A stretch of 64,000 nt of DNA. Origin: Anabaena minutissima FACHB-250. GTDB lineage: Bacteria; Cyanobacteriota; Cyanobacteriia; Cyanobacteriales; Nostocaceae. The stretch is from contig NZ_JACJRG010000012.1 in the NCBI RefSeq assembly GCF_014697125.1, positions 62,001 to 126,000 of the forward strand. The letters are read 5' to 3'. The notes beneath the pieces were generated by a model. The model searched no databases, was not told where the DNA came from, and was given only the letters and a program-made list of their open reading frames with translations. The translations under genes and the position numbers were made by a program. Of the stretch, positions 40,425 to 49,881 are shown piece by piece. The stretch's first letter is position 1. Each line of letters starts with the position of its first letter.

Positions 40425-41594
40425 TTAGGCTAAAATTACTTGTCGCACGCGTTGACCAATTTTTTGCCAATCAAAGTTATTAATAGTATATTCACGGCAA
40501 TCTTCTCGTGACGGGATAGGAAGTTTTTCTAGTAATATTTGTGATAATTTTTCTGCAATCGCTGAGGTTTCGGTGGAATTAGTAATTAGTTCCGGGGAGA
40601 ATGGTTGTAAAATTTCTGGCATTCCCCCAATTGGTGTACATAAAACTGGAGTACCACAAGCTAGCGATTCTATAATTGCTAATCCAAATCCTTCAAAAGA
40701 TTGGCTAGGCATCACAGTTAAGTTAGCAGCTTGATAAGCTAAAGGTAATTGCTCATCAGGTAGAAAACCTAAGAATTTCACGTTATTTTCTAGACCTAAT
40801 TCTTTAGCTTGCTGTTCGAGGGTAGTTTGCAGATGACCACGACCTGCGATCGCTAGCCAAACATCAGGTATTCTGGGTTTAATTATGGCTATGGCGGCTA
40901 ATAGTTTATCTAGTCCCATGCGTTGTACTAAACGCCGGGATGTAAATAAAATGGGACGATGTTCTGGCCAGCCTAGTTGCTGGCGCGCCGCTTGGGGTGA
41001 TAAGTTAGGCTGGAAGCGATGAAGATTCACCCCACCAGGGATAACATGAATTTTGCTCCAGGGTATTTGATATTTTTGGTGTAAAATATTACCAAAAGCC
41101 TTGCTTAAAACCACAAAGCGATCGCAGTAATTATAAGTAGTTTGTTCTATCAGCCGACGCTTGAGAAAAATCCTCAATGGATTATTCCCTATTTCTTGTT
41201 TACTTTCAAATGCCCAAGGCCCATGAAAGTTAAATGTAATCGGTACTCCTTTCGGTAAAATGTCTAAAATAGGAAAACTATATAAAGCAAAATGTAAATT
41301 AATTGCATCTGGTTTACTGACCCTAGTTTTCTCAAAATTAGTCCGAATCGACCAAAATCTTTGGCAAATTGAACTCTCTGGGGATGCTAAATTAGTCAAC
41401 TTGATGGATGTATTCAGTTCAGTTTCTGGTAGACCAACTCCGCATAATTCTACTTTGTCTTGATTAGATACTAAGGTATGAATTAAGTCATAAACATATC
41501 TTTCTAATCCTCCCGGAGTTTGAGGAAACCAACCTGTACCGATGGTAAGAATAGACGCAGATATTGAATTAAAATTTTCTTTTTTATCTTCCAC
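40425..41594 (-). CDS. GT4-family glycosyltransferase
   Basis: A 389-residue glycosyltransferase. TIGTGWFPQTPGGLERYVYDL near 16-36 is the acceptor-binding glycine loop of GT4 enzymes; PILFTSRRLVQRMGLDKLL near 215 opens the nucleotide-sugar domain, and SFEGFGLAIIESLACGTPVL near 295 holds the catalytic-site E-x7-E pair. The start is a GTG at 41594. It resembles glycosyltransferases of exopolysaccharide clusters. It and the following GT4 gene probably work in one pathway, given their order and strand, with a hairpin between them. Confidence 0.88.
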   Translation of the reverse strand: MEDKKENFNSISASILTIGTGWFPQTPGGLERYVYDLIHTLVSNQDKVELCGVGLPETELNTSIKLTNLASPESSICQRFWSIRTNFEKTRVSKPDAINLHFALYSFPILDILPKGVPITFNFHGPWAFESKQEIGNNPLRIFLKRRLIEQTTYNYCDRFVVLSKAFGNILHQKYQIPWSKIHVIPGGVNLHRFQPNLSPQAARQQLGWPEHRPILFTSRRLVQRMGLDKLLAAIAIIKPRIPDVWLAIAGRGHLQTTLEQQAKELGLENNVKFLGFLPDEQLPLAYQAANLTVMPSQSFEGFGLAIIESLACGTPVLCTPIGGMPEILQPFSPELITNSTETSAIAEKLSQILLEKLPIPSREDCREYTINNFDWQKIGQRVRQVILA

Positions 41595-41871
41595 AACAAA
41601 TCTCCAGAGTTAAATTTTGCATTAATTATAAGTTGACTTTTATACCAAGCTAAATTATTTGTTTGTATACAATCCTAAATTAATACTGTTTAATATTTAT
41701 CTTCTGCTATTCTCTAATATGATCAGTCAAATTTACGTCTGACTAGATAGAGATTTTATTAAACTTGTTTGTTGCGAAGAATAATTTTTGATTAATTACG
41801 TAAATGTCTCCAGGTGTTACTGGCAAAATTCTGTTATTCTTGCGTCAATTAATACCAACTAAACGCAATCG

Positions 41872-42363
41872 ATGAGACAGTTAAAGCAATTTGACCCCGT
41901 ATTTGAGGAACTTTTTACTCAAGTTCAACCAGAGATTAAAGATACCTTGACTACCGAGCAAATAATAGGTATAAGAAAAGCTTTCAGCTCTAATACTTGG
42001 ACTCGTAGGCATTCTTTAGACTTACGAGTTAAACTCCCCATACCAGGACTAAGGTTTTATATGGTATTGCTGGGTGGTGTAGAACAACGTTCCAAACAGC
42101 GATCGCAATATGGAAAAGTTTTATACCCTCTGTGGACTGCAAGCAATATCATATTTCTAATCCTATTTCTCATGATCTTATCGGGTTGTAGCTTGGTTAT
42201 CTTTTCTTCTCTCTTATCTTCCTTTAGTTCCATCTCCCATTCCAGTTCTTCAGTGTCGCCGACATCTATTCCCTGGATTTTCGATAAATCTGAATGTGAA
42301 CACACCGACAGAACTTGGGAGGATGGGAAATGTTGGGATAGTGAACACAATCCTATGTTTTAA
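41872..42363 (+). CDS. Hypothetical single-helix membrane protein, tandem paralogue 1
   Basis: A 163-residue protein of unknown family. The N-terminal 90 residues are soluble and include TTEQIIGIRKAFSSNTWTRRH, then LDLRVKLPIPGLRFYMVLLGG. A membrane helix (TASNIIFLILFLMILSGC) lies near 97-115, followed by a Ser-rich linker and a short tail with cysteines (CEHTDRTWEDGKCWDSEHNP) that could form a disulfide outside. The next gene, 26 bases on, encodes a clear paralogue without the Cys tail. They appear to be a duplicated pair, probably co-transcribed. No function can be assigned. Confidence 0.65.
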   Translation: MRQLKQFDPVFEELFTQVQPEIKDTLTTEQIIGIRKAFSSNTWTRRHSLDLRVKLPIPGLRFYMVLLGGVEQRSKQRSQYGKVLYPLWTASNIIFLILFLMILSGCSLVIFSSLLSSFSSISHSSSSVSPTSIPWIFDKSECEHTDRTWEDGKCWDSEHNPMF

Positions 42364-42389
42364 AATATACTTCTATTCACAGCAAACAG

Positions 42390-42809
42390 ATGACTAACAA
42401 AGATTTGCAACAAAATATTTCCACAACTGATCCTTTTGTCCAAAAATTTTTTGCGCGTATTCCTTCATACACAGCAGCTACCTTTACTAATACCCAATTG
42501 GCAGAGCTAAAAAGAGTATTTCAGGCTCGCATTGAACAAAAGCATTCTGTAGATATTAGGCTTTCTTTGCCCATTTTTAAATGGCGTTTTTATCTGGTTT
42601 ATTTGCTAGGTAAAGAAAATCGCCAATTAAAACGCGTACAAGCTCCTGTTTCAACACCTGCAAACAGAATCTTACTGACAATATTGGGTTTTGTAGTCAT
42701 AACATCTTTATTCGGTACACTCCACATGGTTAATAAAATGTGGAGAATTAATACCGTTCCAGAGCAAGCAATTAAAGAATCTATCCGAGTTTTGCTCAAC
42801 AAAGATTAG
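42390..42809 (+). CDS. Hypothetical single-helix membrane protein, tandem paralogue 2
   Basis: A 139-residue protein. FTNTQLAELKRVFQARIEQ and HSVDIRLSLPIFKWRFYLVYLLG near 35-70 align with the matching part of the previous gene (QIIGIRKAFSS, HSLDLRVKLP, RFYMVLLGG), showing common origin. One membrane helix near 93-113 (ILLTILGFVVITSLFGTL) and a short outside tail follow. It lacks the Ser-rich and Cys-rich extension of its neighbour. Function unknown; the conserved soluble module before the helix is the part most likely to interact. Confidence 0.65.
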   Translation: MTNKDLQQNISTTDPFVQKFFARIPSYTAATFTNTQLAELKRVFQARIEQKHSVDIRLSLPIFKWRFYLVYLLGKENRQLKRVQAPVSTPANRILLTILGFVVITSLFGTLHMVNKMWRINTVPEQAIKESIRVLLNKD

Positions 42810-42962
42810 ATTTAACAGGGACGTATCTACCAATCATCTACCTTTTGATCAGTTTTGCAATTATTGCTCTTCATTTTAATTGCGATCGCAGCATTCTCTA
42901 CTACTTGTAGTCTATCCCCAGCAAAGCGATAATTAACCCTGTTGGTTTTGAACAGGGGCAAC

Positions 42963-44129
42963 ATGGGATACGACTTGACAACACTGGCAGCACTTTACAA
43001 AAACGCTCTCCTCAATGATGTCCTGCCATTTTGGGAACAGCATTCTCTCGACCCGGAAGGCGGCTACTTCACCTGCTTAAATCGTGAAGGTCAAGTTTAT
43101 GACACCGACAAATTTATCTGGTTGCAAAACCGCCAAGTCTGGACTTTCTCCATGCTTTGCAACCAACTAGAAAAACGCGAAAACTGGTTGAAAATTGCTA
43201 GCAACGGGGCAAAATTTCTGGCTCAACATGGTAGAGATAGCGAAGGTAATTGGTATTTTGCCTTAAACCGTGAAGGCCAACCCCTAATTCAGCCCTACAA
43301 TATATTTTCTGACTGCTTTGCCGCGATGGCATTTAGCCAATATGCCTTAGCCTCTGGTGAAGAATGGGCGAAAGACGTAGCCATGCAAGCATACAACAAT
43401 GTTTTACGTCGCAAAGACAACCCCAAAGGCAAGTATACCAAAGCCTACCCCGGCACACGCCCAATGAAAGCCTTAGCAGTGCCGATGATTTTAGCCAATC
43501 TCACCCTAGAAATGGCTTGGCTACTTCCTAGTGAAACCTTGGAAAGTGTTTTAGCTAGCACAGTACAGGAAGTAATGACGGATTTTCTCGACCAAGAACG
43601 GGGACTAATGTATGAAAATGTTACCCCTGATGGTTCTCATCTTGATTGTTTTGACGGTAGGTTAATTAACCCTGGTCATGGTATCGAAGCAATGTGGTTC
43701 ATTATGGATATTGCTAACCGTAACAACAACAGTAAAACTATTAACCAAGCTGTTGATGTGGTGTTGAATATCTTGAATTTTGCTTGGGATAGTGAATATG
43801 GTGGGTTGTATTACTTCATGGATGCAGATGGCCATCCCCCGCAGCAATTGGAATGGGATCAAAAACTTTGGTGGGTGCATTTAGAGTCTTTAGTGGCTTT
43901 AGCAATGGGTTATCGCCTGACAGGACGTGCAGAGTGTTGGGAATGGTATCAAAAAATGCACGATTATGCTTGGTCACACTTTGCGGATGCAGAATACGGT
44001 GAATGGTTTGGCTATCTGAATCGTCGTGGAGAAGTATTGTTAAATCTCAAAGGCGGTAAGTGGAAGGGATGTTTTCATGTTCCCCGTGCTATGTACCTAT
44101 GCTGGCAACAGTTTGAGCTATTACGATGA
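42963..44129 (+). CDS. AGE-family epimerase (N-acylglucosamine 2-epimerase type)
   Basis: A 388-residue alpha/alpha-barrel enzyme. [20 protein letters not shown] near 45-64 holds the conserved Arg, [17 protein letters not shown] near 236 the first catalytic His, and [18 protein letters not shown] near 367 the second. These are the residues used by the structurally known AGE of Anabaena sp. CH1, which interconverts N-acetylglucosamine and N-acetylmannosamine. The ATG at 42963 has AGGGGCA immediately upstream, so it is better than a TTG at 42942. Related cellobiose or mannose epimerases share the fold, but the match to AGE is close. Cytoplasmic; it may support sialic-acid-like or cell-wall sugar metabolism. 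Confidence 0.9.
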   Translation: MGYDLTTLAALYKNALLNDVLPFWEQHSLDPEGGYFTCLNREGQVYDTDKFIWLQNRQVWTFSMLCNQLEKRENWLKIASNGAKFLAQHGRDSEGNWYFALNREGQPLIQPYNIFSDCFAAMAFSQYALASGEEWAKDVAMQAYNNVLRRKDNPKGKYTKAYPGTRPMKALAVPMILANLTLEMAWLLPSETLESVLASTVQEVMTDFLDQERGLMYENVTPDGSHLDCFDGRLINPGHGIEAMWFIMDIANRNNNSKTINQAVDVVLNILNFAWDSEYGGLYYFMDADGHPPQQLEWDQKLWWVHLESLVALAMGYRLTGRAECWEWYQKMHDYAWSHFADAEYGEWFGYLNRRGEVLLNLKGGKWKGCFHVPRAMYLCWQQFELLR

Positions 44130-44232
44130 CCTCCGTCCAGTCATAGACTAACAGCTACGCTGGGCAGAATGCGATTCGCCATCAGTTTAACTTTTGCTAG
44201 CGTACAAGTACAACTGACAGGAGTAATATCCC

Positions 44233-44820
44233 ATGAACATTGTCACACCAAAACGATTCACAATTGATGAGTATCATCAATTGATTGAATTGGGATTTTT
44301 AAAGGAGGGCGATCGTATAGAATTAATCCGGGGAGAATTAATGCAAATGGTAGCTAAAGGAACACATCATACAGTCTGCGGTTCTATTCTGTGCCGCCAA
44401 CTAGATAGAATTTTAGGTGATAGAGCAGTTATTCGTAGTCAAGATCCTATCACCCTTCCTAACCAAAGTGAACCTGAACCAGATGTTGTCATTGCAGAGG
44501 GTACAGATGAAGATTATCTCACTCATCATCCTTATCCCGAAGATATTCTACTAGTTGTAGAAATTTCTGATTCTACATTGATTTATGACCAAACCAAGAA
44601 GCTAGAACTGTACGCAGAAGCTGGAATTTCTCACTATTGGATCGTTAACTTAAATGTTAGCCAACTTGAGCGTTACAGCCAGCCTTATCAAAATACTCAA
44701 GGTACATTTAACTATCTCAGCAAGCTAATTTCTTTACCCAATCAGTCAGTTGCAATTCCTGGTTTTGAAGATATGCTATTAAACTTGAGTCGAATTTTTT
44801 CTATGGGTACTGTTGGTTAA
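44233..44820 (+). CDS. Uma2 family (DUF820) putative endonuclease
   Basis: A 195-residue Uma2 protein. The order of the PD-(D/E)xK core is SEPEPDVVIAEG near 78, YPEDILLVVEISDSTLIYDQ near 98, and KKLELYAEAGISHYWIVNL near 117. It is about 50 percent similar by eye to the Uma2 protein at 9648, including the LTHHPYPEDIL segment. The Asp, Glu and Lys positions are kept. The gene is monocistronic and begins with a good ATG. As with other members, nuclease activity is presumed from the fold. Confidence 0.87.
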   Translation: MNIVTPKRFTIDEYHQLIELGFLKEGDRIELIRGELMQMVAKGTHHTVCGSILCRQLDRILGDRAVIRSQDPITLPNQSEPEPDVVIAEGTDEDYLTHHPYPEDILLVVEISDSTLIYDQTKKLELYAEAGISHYWIVNLNVSQLERYSQPYQNTQGTFNYLSKLISLPNQSVAIPGFEDMLLNLSRIFSMGTVG

Positions 44821-44880
44821 TGATTTGTCGCGCAACTTATCATTGTTATCTACAAATATTTACAGCACTATTTAATTTTC

Positions 44881-45246
44881 TTAGTTCATAGCAATCAGTA
44901 AACAAATAAATAGCAACCCCAGCAATAGTAACAAAGCCTGATGGCGTTTGATCCAGTTATTAATTGTGGTTGTCAAACCACTGGCACTACGCTGTTGTTC
45001 TAAAATGGATTGCCTTTCAGCAATATTTTGGTAAAGAGTACAGTCTTTAGAGTAGGGACGTTGGGGAAAATTGCAAGTATCATCAGCATGGTAGGTGCAA
45101 CTATTGCACAGATATTCATTTTTATTAGCACGGTGTACAGTAATACCGGGATGTCCGTAGGCTTTGAGTGTTGTTCGACAATGGGGACAAGTTAAAGCCT
45201 GACTATCAATGAGTTGGTGACAGTGGGGACAAGATACAGTAGCCAC
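44881..45246 (-). CDS. Zinc-ribbon membrane protein
   Basis: A 121-residue protein. The N-terminus has a double zinc ribbon, VSCPHCHQL then TCPHCRTTL at 4-25, and a second cysteine set, LCNSCTYHADDTCNFPQRP then KDCTLY near 46-72, seen in a cyanobacterial family. A C-terminal helix (ALLLLLGLLFICLLIAM near 103-119) anchors it in the membrane. The start is a GTG at 45246. The zinc parts would lie in the cytoplasm. No function is known; the pattern C-x2-C...C-x7-C...C is well conserved by eye. Confidence 0.8.
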   Translation of the reverse strand: MATVSCPHCHQLIDSQALTCPHCRTTLKAYGHPGITVHRANKNEYLCNSCTYHADDTCNFPQRPYSKDCTLYQNIAERQSILEQQRSASGLTTTINNWIKRHQALLLLLGLLFICLLIAMN

Positions 45247-45298
45247 AATTTAAGCTCAAATTACTAAACATTCTGATTTTAACTATTTTAAAAGTGCT

Positions 45299-45322
45299 GT
45301 TAGCGGTAGCGCGGCGTTTAGC
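45299..45322. repeat. Dispersed GC-rich repeat, single copy
   Basis: One perfect copy of the repeat (core GTTAGCGGTAGCGCGG) flanked by AAGTGCT and AGCACTTTT. The flanks form a small inverted repeat around it, AAAGTGCT with AGCACTTT, so the insert looks like a loop. Confidence 0.9.
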
Positions 45323-45382
45323 ACTTTTCATCCAATGCCCAAATTTGGGAACAATTAACTAAGTGGGTGCGAGGAGATAAAA

Positions 45383-46501
45383 GTGTTAGAAGAACGGGCA
45401 TATTGGCTAGCTTGGGCGCAAATTTCGGGGATTGGGCCAGTTTTACTGCAACGACTACAACAGCATTTTGGGACGTTAGCGACAGCATGGAACGCTACTA
45501 AAGCTCAATTGGGAGAAGTTGAGGGGTTTGGTTTACAAACATTAGCAAAAGTGGTAGAACAGCGATCGCGTCTCAATCCACAACAATTACTCATCCAGCA
45601 CCAACAAGAAAATCCCCATTTCTGGACACCAGCCGATGCTGAGTATCCCCGGTTGCTACTAGAAACTCCTAGCCCACCACCGATTTTGTACTATCGGGGT
45701 GAGGTAGAATTATCAGAAAATCTGGGACAAAAACCCCTAGTGGGGATTGTGGGAACTAGACAACCATCAGATTATGGCATTCGTTGGACTCGCCAAATTA
45801 GTACAGCTTTGGCGAAAAATGGCTTTACGGTAGTGTCTGGGATGGCGGAGGGAATCGACACGGAAGGTCATAGTGCAGCAATGAAAGCTGGAGGACGAAC
45901 AATCGCCGTTGTTGGTACTGGTGTAGATGTGATTTATCCTCACAAAAATCAGGACTTATACAAACAGATTTTGACGGCTGGATTAGTTGTCAGTGAATAC
46001 CCAGCTAAAACTCCACCTGATCGCACTCACTTTCCCCGTCGTAATAGAATTATTGCAGGTTTGAGTCGCGCCATATTAGTCATAGAAGCACCGTTAAAAT
46101 CAGGTGCTTTAATTACAGCCACCTACGCGAATGATTTTGGCAGAGATGTCTATGCACTCCCCGGCAGAATAGATGATTATCCATCCCAAGGCTGTTTAAA
46201 ATTAATCAGTCAAGGAGCATCTTTAATTCTCAAAGAACTAGATGAATTACTCAAAATGCTGGGAGCAATACCACAAATTGATGCTGTTGACACATCGCCA
46301 GCACCAGCACAGTTAGTTTTGCCCATCTTATCACCAGAACTGCAACAGGTGATGGATGCAATTGCCGTGGATACGATACCCTTGGATTCACTTGTGCAGA
46401 AAACAGGTATGAATACTAGTTCAGTTTCTAGTGCTTTATTACAGTTAGAACTAATGGGTTTAGTTTCACAGTTACCAGGAATGCGGTATCAGAAAGCGTA
46501 G
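45383..46501 (+). CDS. dprA: DprA/Smf DNA-processing protein
   Basis: A 372-residue DprA. A helix-hairpin-helix-like N-terminal part (GIGPVLLQRLQQHFGTL near 15) precedes the Rossmann core, with VGIVGTRQPSDYGIRWTRQI near 113, VVSGMAEGIDTEGHSAAMKAGG near 145, TIAVVGTGVDVIYPHKNQ near 170 and FPRRNRIIAGLSRAILVIEA near 213, the signatures of DprA. A C-terminal winged helix (TSSVSSALLQLELMGLV) ends the chain. It binds single-stranded DNA and loads RecA during natural transformation. GAGGAG lies eight bases before the GTG start. Natural competence in filamentous cyanobacteria makes the role credible. Confidence 0.94.
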   Translation: MLEERAYWLAWAQISGIGPVLLQRLQQHFGTLATAWNATKAQLGEVEGFGLQTLAKVVEQRSRLNPQQLLIQHQQENPHFWTPADAEYPRLLLETPSPPPILYYRGEVELSENLGQKPLVGIVGTRQPSDYGIRWTRQISTALAKNGFTVVSGMAEGIDTEGHSAAMKAGGRTIAVVGTGVDVIYPHKNQDLYKQILTAGLVVSEYPAKTPPDRTHFPRRNRIIAGLSRAILVIEAPLKSGALITATYANDFGRDVYALPGRIDDYPSQGCLKLISQGASLILKELDELLKMLGAIPQIDAVDTSPAPAQLVLPILSPELQQVMDAIAVDTIPLDSLVQKTGMNTSSVSSALLQLELMGLVSQLPGMRYQKA

Positions 46502-46577
46502 GAGGGGAGGTGACAGGTGACAGAAGATAAGAAAGTAGGGGAAGCAGGGGGAGAAAAATACAATTTTCAATTCCCAA

Positions 46578-46949
46578 TTACGATTTTTCCCCATATTCCA
46601 TACCATTAGCATCAGCATAACGGTGCATAAAGCGCATGAATCGTTCCCAATGATCATCGCGCTCAATTTCAACTTTGCATTCTACTCCCCTTAGTTCATC
46701 GCCTTCATCACCCCCAAAAATGAATCGAGTCGAAGATGGGGTAAGACTAATTTCACCTTCTTCATCAGTTAAAAGTAAGGCATTTAATGATTGTTTTGTA
46801 AAACTGTTGAATCTTTCCAATGCTTGTAATTGCTCAAACGTCATCATGACGATGCGTTTACCAGTGCGGACTTCGCGCCGTAAACTGACGTTACTCAGTT
46901 CTTCATAAATACCGGCAAAAAACTGAATTGAGGGGGTTGTTGAAGACAT
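46578..46949 (-). CDS. psb28-2: Photosystem II assembly factor Psb28-2
   Basis: A 123-residue protein of the Psb28 family, which binds the cytoplasmic face of CP47 in photosystem II assembly intermediates. IQFFAGIYEELSNVSLRREV near 8-27 and LLTDEEGEISL near 60 fit the beta core; DDHWERFMRFMHRYADANGM near 98-117 is the conserved C-terminal helix of the family (EWDRFMRFMERYAEENG in Psb28-1). It is more divergent than Psb28-1, as expected for the second paralogue. The ATG at 46949 (MSSTTPSIQFF) is preferred to one 22 codons upstream. It ends near dprA on the opposite strand. Confidence 0.87.
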   Translation of the reverse strand: MSSTTPSIQFFAGIYEELSNVSLRREVRTGKRIVMMTFEQLQALERFNSFTKQSLNALLLTDEEGEISLTPSSTRFIFGGDEGDELRGVECKVEIERDDHWERFMRFMHRYADANGMEYGEKS

Positions 46950-47035
46950 AATTAATTCAAAATTTAAAATTGGGCTTAGGAGTAAAATTTCTACCCTGTC
47001 TACCTTGTCTCCCACTACACACTTACTTTACTGAC

Positions 47036-48550
47036 CTATCTAGGAGGATAATATTGTTGTTGTGGATTCACGACAGGAGCTTGATAGCCACTAATGGGGG
47101 TGCTAGGTGCAGGTGCAGTGATGATGGGAGATTGATAGCTTGTTGGGGGTATGCTACTGGTGGTGTTGCTAGGTGTGGGAGGACTTTGGCTAAACTCTTG
47201 GTAAGCGGCGCGAGAAATTGAGCTAATGAGTTTTTCTGCACGGGGGTCGTTGTTGGGGCGTTGTACCATGACGGCAGCTATGTAACGCTTACCAGTAGGG
47301 GTATCAATGATACCAGCATCTGCTAATACAGTGCCAATATCGCCTGTTTTATGATATATGCGCGCGCCTTGATCTAAGCCGGAAGGGAGGAGATGATTTC
47401 GTTCTGTGCGTCGCATTATATCAAGTATTTGATCACGCGATCGCATACTAACTAATTTGCCCTGACTTACCATAGACAGCAGATTCCCCAACTCTTTAGG
47501 GCTGGTGGTGTTTGTGCCTTGCAAATCTGGCAATGGGTTGCGAATGGCTGTGCTGGTGAGTCCCCAACTCTGAAAACGCTGATTAACTGCTTCTATCCCT
47601 CCTAATCGGGCAATCAGCATATTGGTGGCGGTGTTGTCGCTGACTGTGATCATTTTAGTTGCGACTTCTAAAGCAGAATACTGCGTTCCAGCAGGGTTGG
47701 ATTGTAGATTTCCCGAACCACCAACCATCATCTCCTTTTGCATGGTCAGCATTTCATCGAGGCGAATTTTACCAGTGTCTACATCCTGGAAAAAGGCAAT
47801 TAAAACTGGGACTTTAATTGTGCTGGCCGCAGGTAAGCTGTTATCAGCATTAATATTTACGTATCCCCCGGTATCTAAATCAACTAGGAAAACCCCAGGA
47901 GTAAGATTGGCATTGGCTGCTGCCAACTCTTGGACAGCATTTTTTAAAGTTGGGATTTCTTGGGAGAGGTACAAGCCAGCAGCTGAGTTAGTTGGGGCGG
48001 GTTTTGGTTGCACTTGTCCACTATTGTTAGATGTAGTTGAAGTTGTAGGAGTGGTGTGGTTTGCGGGATCTAAGACTGATAAGACAGTACCGACAATAGC
48101 ACCAATGCCAACGCCGACAATTAATAACCGGATGGCGTACAAAATCGCTCTAGCCATTGGCTTTAACCGCGTTTTTTTTGATACTCGTCTACCCATTTTT
48201 GGTAACGGCTGTCTCTGAACTCGTACTGTTTTTACCTTCACATTCCTCGACGGCGTTGGCATCTGCCTAGTTGCTGTAGGAATGGGTTTGACGACAGTCG
48301 GCATCATTAATCCTTGTTTGGACTTTCTCGTCCCAAGAGCAATGGGGGGAGGTAAAATATTGTTGTTATCCAAACGTGTGACGACCGCCGCACCTGTGGC
48401 TGCACGCTGCTGATTGGGAACTTTAACTTTTTTCGGTTCGCCTTTTTGAACTTTATGCGATCGCTGGCGACGGGTTACAGGTTGTCGCTGCGAAAAATTT
48501 CTTAGTTTGTCACCTGACTCTGACACTGCCACTCCTTGTAACTTACTCAA
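47036..48550 (-). CDS. Class A beta-lactamase-like serine hydrolase (membrane-anchored)
   Basis: A 504-residue protein. The N-terminal 130 residues are basic and cytoplasmic, with a helix near 138-160 (AILYAIRLLIVGVGIGAI). The outside part is a penicillin-binding fold with SxxK in PAASTIKVPVLIAF near 240, SDN in MITVSDNTATNMLI near 301, and KTG in RIYHKTGDIGTVLADAG near 410. The tail after 460 is Pro/Ser-rich. These motifs match beta-lactamases and D,D-peptidases, so cell-wall processing or lactamase activity is possible. The E166-type residue was not confirmed. The start is a TTG at 48550; an in-frame GTG eight codons later has AGGAG before it. Confidence 0.85.
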   Translation of the reverse strand: MSKLQGVAVSESGDKLRNFSQRQPVTRRQRSHKVQKGEPKKVKVPNQQRAATGAAVVTRLDNNNILPPPIALGTRKSKQGLMMPTVVKPIPTATRQMPTPSRNVKVKTVRVQRQPLPKMGRRVSKKTRLKPMARAILYAIRLLIVGVGIGAIVGTVLSVLDPANHTTPTTSTTSNNSGQVQPKPAPTNSAAGLYLSQEIPTLKNAVQELAAANANLTPGVFLVDLDTGGYVNINADNSLPAASTIKVPVLIAFFQDVDTGKIRLDEMLTMQKEMMVGGSGNLQSNPAGTQYSALEVATKMITVSDNTATNMLIARLGGIEAVNQRFQSWGLTSTAIRNPLPDLQGTNTTSPKELGNLLSMVSQGKLVSMRSRDQILDIMRRTERNHLLPSGLDQGARIYHKTGDIGTVLADAGIIDTPTGKRYIAAVMVQRPNNDPRAEKLISSISRAAYQEFSQSPPTPSNTTSSIPPTSYQSPIITAPAPSTPISGYQAPVVNPQQQYYPPR

Positions 48551-48806
48551 TTTGTTGTTTAAGGCAGGAGGCAGAAGGAAACTTTACTCGCCTCTAGTCC
48601 CTAGTCCCTTTTCCTTATATCCTGGTGTACCCAGTTTCATGACGGCTACTTAGTAGCATTTTTGTGTTTAGTTTATGTCATATTAAATAATTTGGGAAAT
48701 AATTGCGTCAATCTTAAACTTTTGACTGGGGATTGGGGACTAATCAATTCAAAATTCAAAATTCAAAATTAAAGAACGTCTGAGGACTGGGGACTAATTC
48801 CCAAGT

Positions 48807-49544
48807 TCATGACGACTTATCTGTTTGGTTGTTAATTGCCCATTCTACCTGTCGCAGCAGACCGCGCAACATTGCTACTTCGTTTGTTTGCAGATGAGCG
48901 CGATTATATAGTTGGCGGAATTTTTCCATGCGGCTGGTTGCTGTATGGGGATACAGATAACCAATGTTTAGGAGTAAGGATTCTAATTGCTGATAGTATG
49001 TCTCGACTAATTCTAATGGAGCTAGTTCCGTGACTGTGATGGTTGGCGTTTCGTTTAATTGTGCTTGTTGTGCTAGTTCGTAACAGCAGATACCCACCGC
49101 ACTAGCTAAGTTTAAGGATGAATAATTGGGGCTACTAGGAATGCGAACGAACCTGTGGGCATAATTTAATTCTTCATTGCTTAATCCCCTATCTTCCCTG
49201 CCAAAAATCAGGGCTGCGGGTTGGTGGGGTGGTTCTAATAACCAAGGTAGTGCTGTTCTCGGATTTTCTAAGGGGACTGAAAAATCGCGATCGCGTCCCG
49301 TGGTGGCGATCGCACTTACACATCCTTGCAAGGCTTCTGGTAGCGTGTCCACCACTACCGCCGACTCTAAAATATCTTTGGCATGAACAGCCATTCTCAT
49401 CGCTTCTGTCGATAGGCGATCGCACTGGGGATTAACTAAGACTAAATGCTCTAACCCGAAATTCTTCATCACACGGGCAATTGAACCTACATTTAAAGGG
49501 CCGGCTGGTTCTACCAAAACAATTCGTATCCCAGCCAATCCCAT
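48807..49544 (-). CDS. TrmJ-like RNA methyltransferase (SpoU/TrmH family)
   Basis: A 245-residue SPOUT methyltransferase with the trefoil-knot core. GPLNVGSIARVMKNFGLEHL near 14-33 is motif 1, ALIFGREDRGLSNEELNYA near 112 is motif 2, and SSPNYSSLNLASAVGICCYE near 136 is motif 3. These match TrmJ, which methylates the ribose at position 32 of tRNAs. A C-terminal helical extension (ETYYQQLESLLLNIGYLY) is also TrmJ-like. It lies next to a tRNA-Thr gene on the same strand, which may be coincidence. The ATG at 49544 fits the family start (MGLAGIRIVLVEPAGPLN). Confidence 0.9.
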   Translation of the reverse strand: MGLAGIRIVLVEPAGPLNVGSIARVMKNFGLEHLVLVNPQCDRLSTEAMRMAVHAKDILESAVVVDTLPEALQGCVSAIATTGRDRDFSVPLENPRTALPWLLEPPHQPAALIFGREDRGLSNEELNYAHRFVRIPSSPNYSSLNLASAVGICCYELAQQAQLNETPTITVTELAPLELVETYYQQLESLLLNIGYLYPHTATSRMEKFRQLYNRAHLQTNEVAMLRGLLRQVEWAINNQTDKSS

Positions 49545-49570
49545 TATTCACACTCCTAGCTTCTCTCAAA

Positions 49571-49641
49571 GCCAGCAGTCGGATTTGAACCGACGACCTT
49601 CCGATTACAAGTCGGATGCACTACCACTGTGCTATGCTGGC
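49571..49641 (-). tRNA. trnT-UGU: tRNA-Thr (anticodon UGU)
   Basis: On the minus strand GCCAGCA (acceptor, 7 bp) pairs with TGCTGGC. The D arm is GCAC-AGTGGTA-GTGC, the anticodon arm TCCGA-CTTGTAA-TCGGA with UGU, and the T arm GTCGG-TTCAAAT-CCGAC. All four arms pair. CCA is not encoded. A TTTTTT stretch lies just upstream rather than downstream in transcript sense. Confidence 0.97.
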
Positions 49642-49881
49642 ACGGTTTTTTGCTTACTCTCAAGCACTCACCGATTTTAAATTATATCACAACATAATTA
49701 TTTGTCTAGTATTTAGTTGTGAGTGCTGAGTGGGGAGTGCTGAAATGATGAAATCATCAGCAAAATTGATAAATTGATAAATGTAGCAAAAGCTTTCCCC
49801 CCCTTCTGCCTACTGCCTTTCTTTTTGACATAGCAGGGGAAAGAAACAGAAGCATATAATTGTTCTTTACAGATCAAAAGC

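Noticed and set aside
47622..48218. 198-codon plus-strand ORF opposite the serine hydrolase gene
   Set aside because: Antisense shadow of a gene with complete SxxK, SDN and KTG motifs; no start signal and no recognisable family.
47036..48550. Acquired antibiotic-resistance beta-lactamase
   Set aside because: The long basic cytoplasmic part, membrane anchor and Pro-rich tail, without mobile DNA around it, fit a native cell-envelope hydrolase better.
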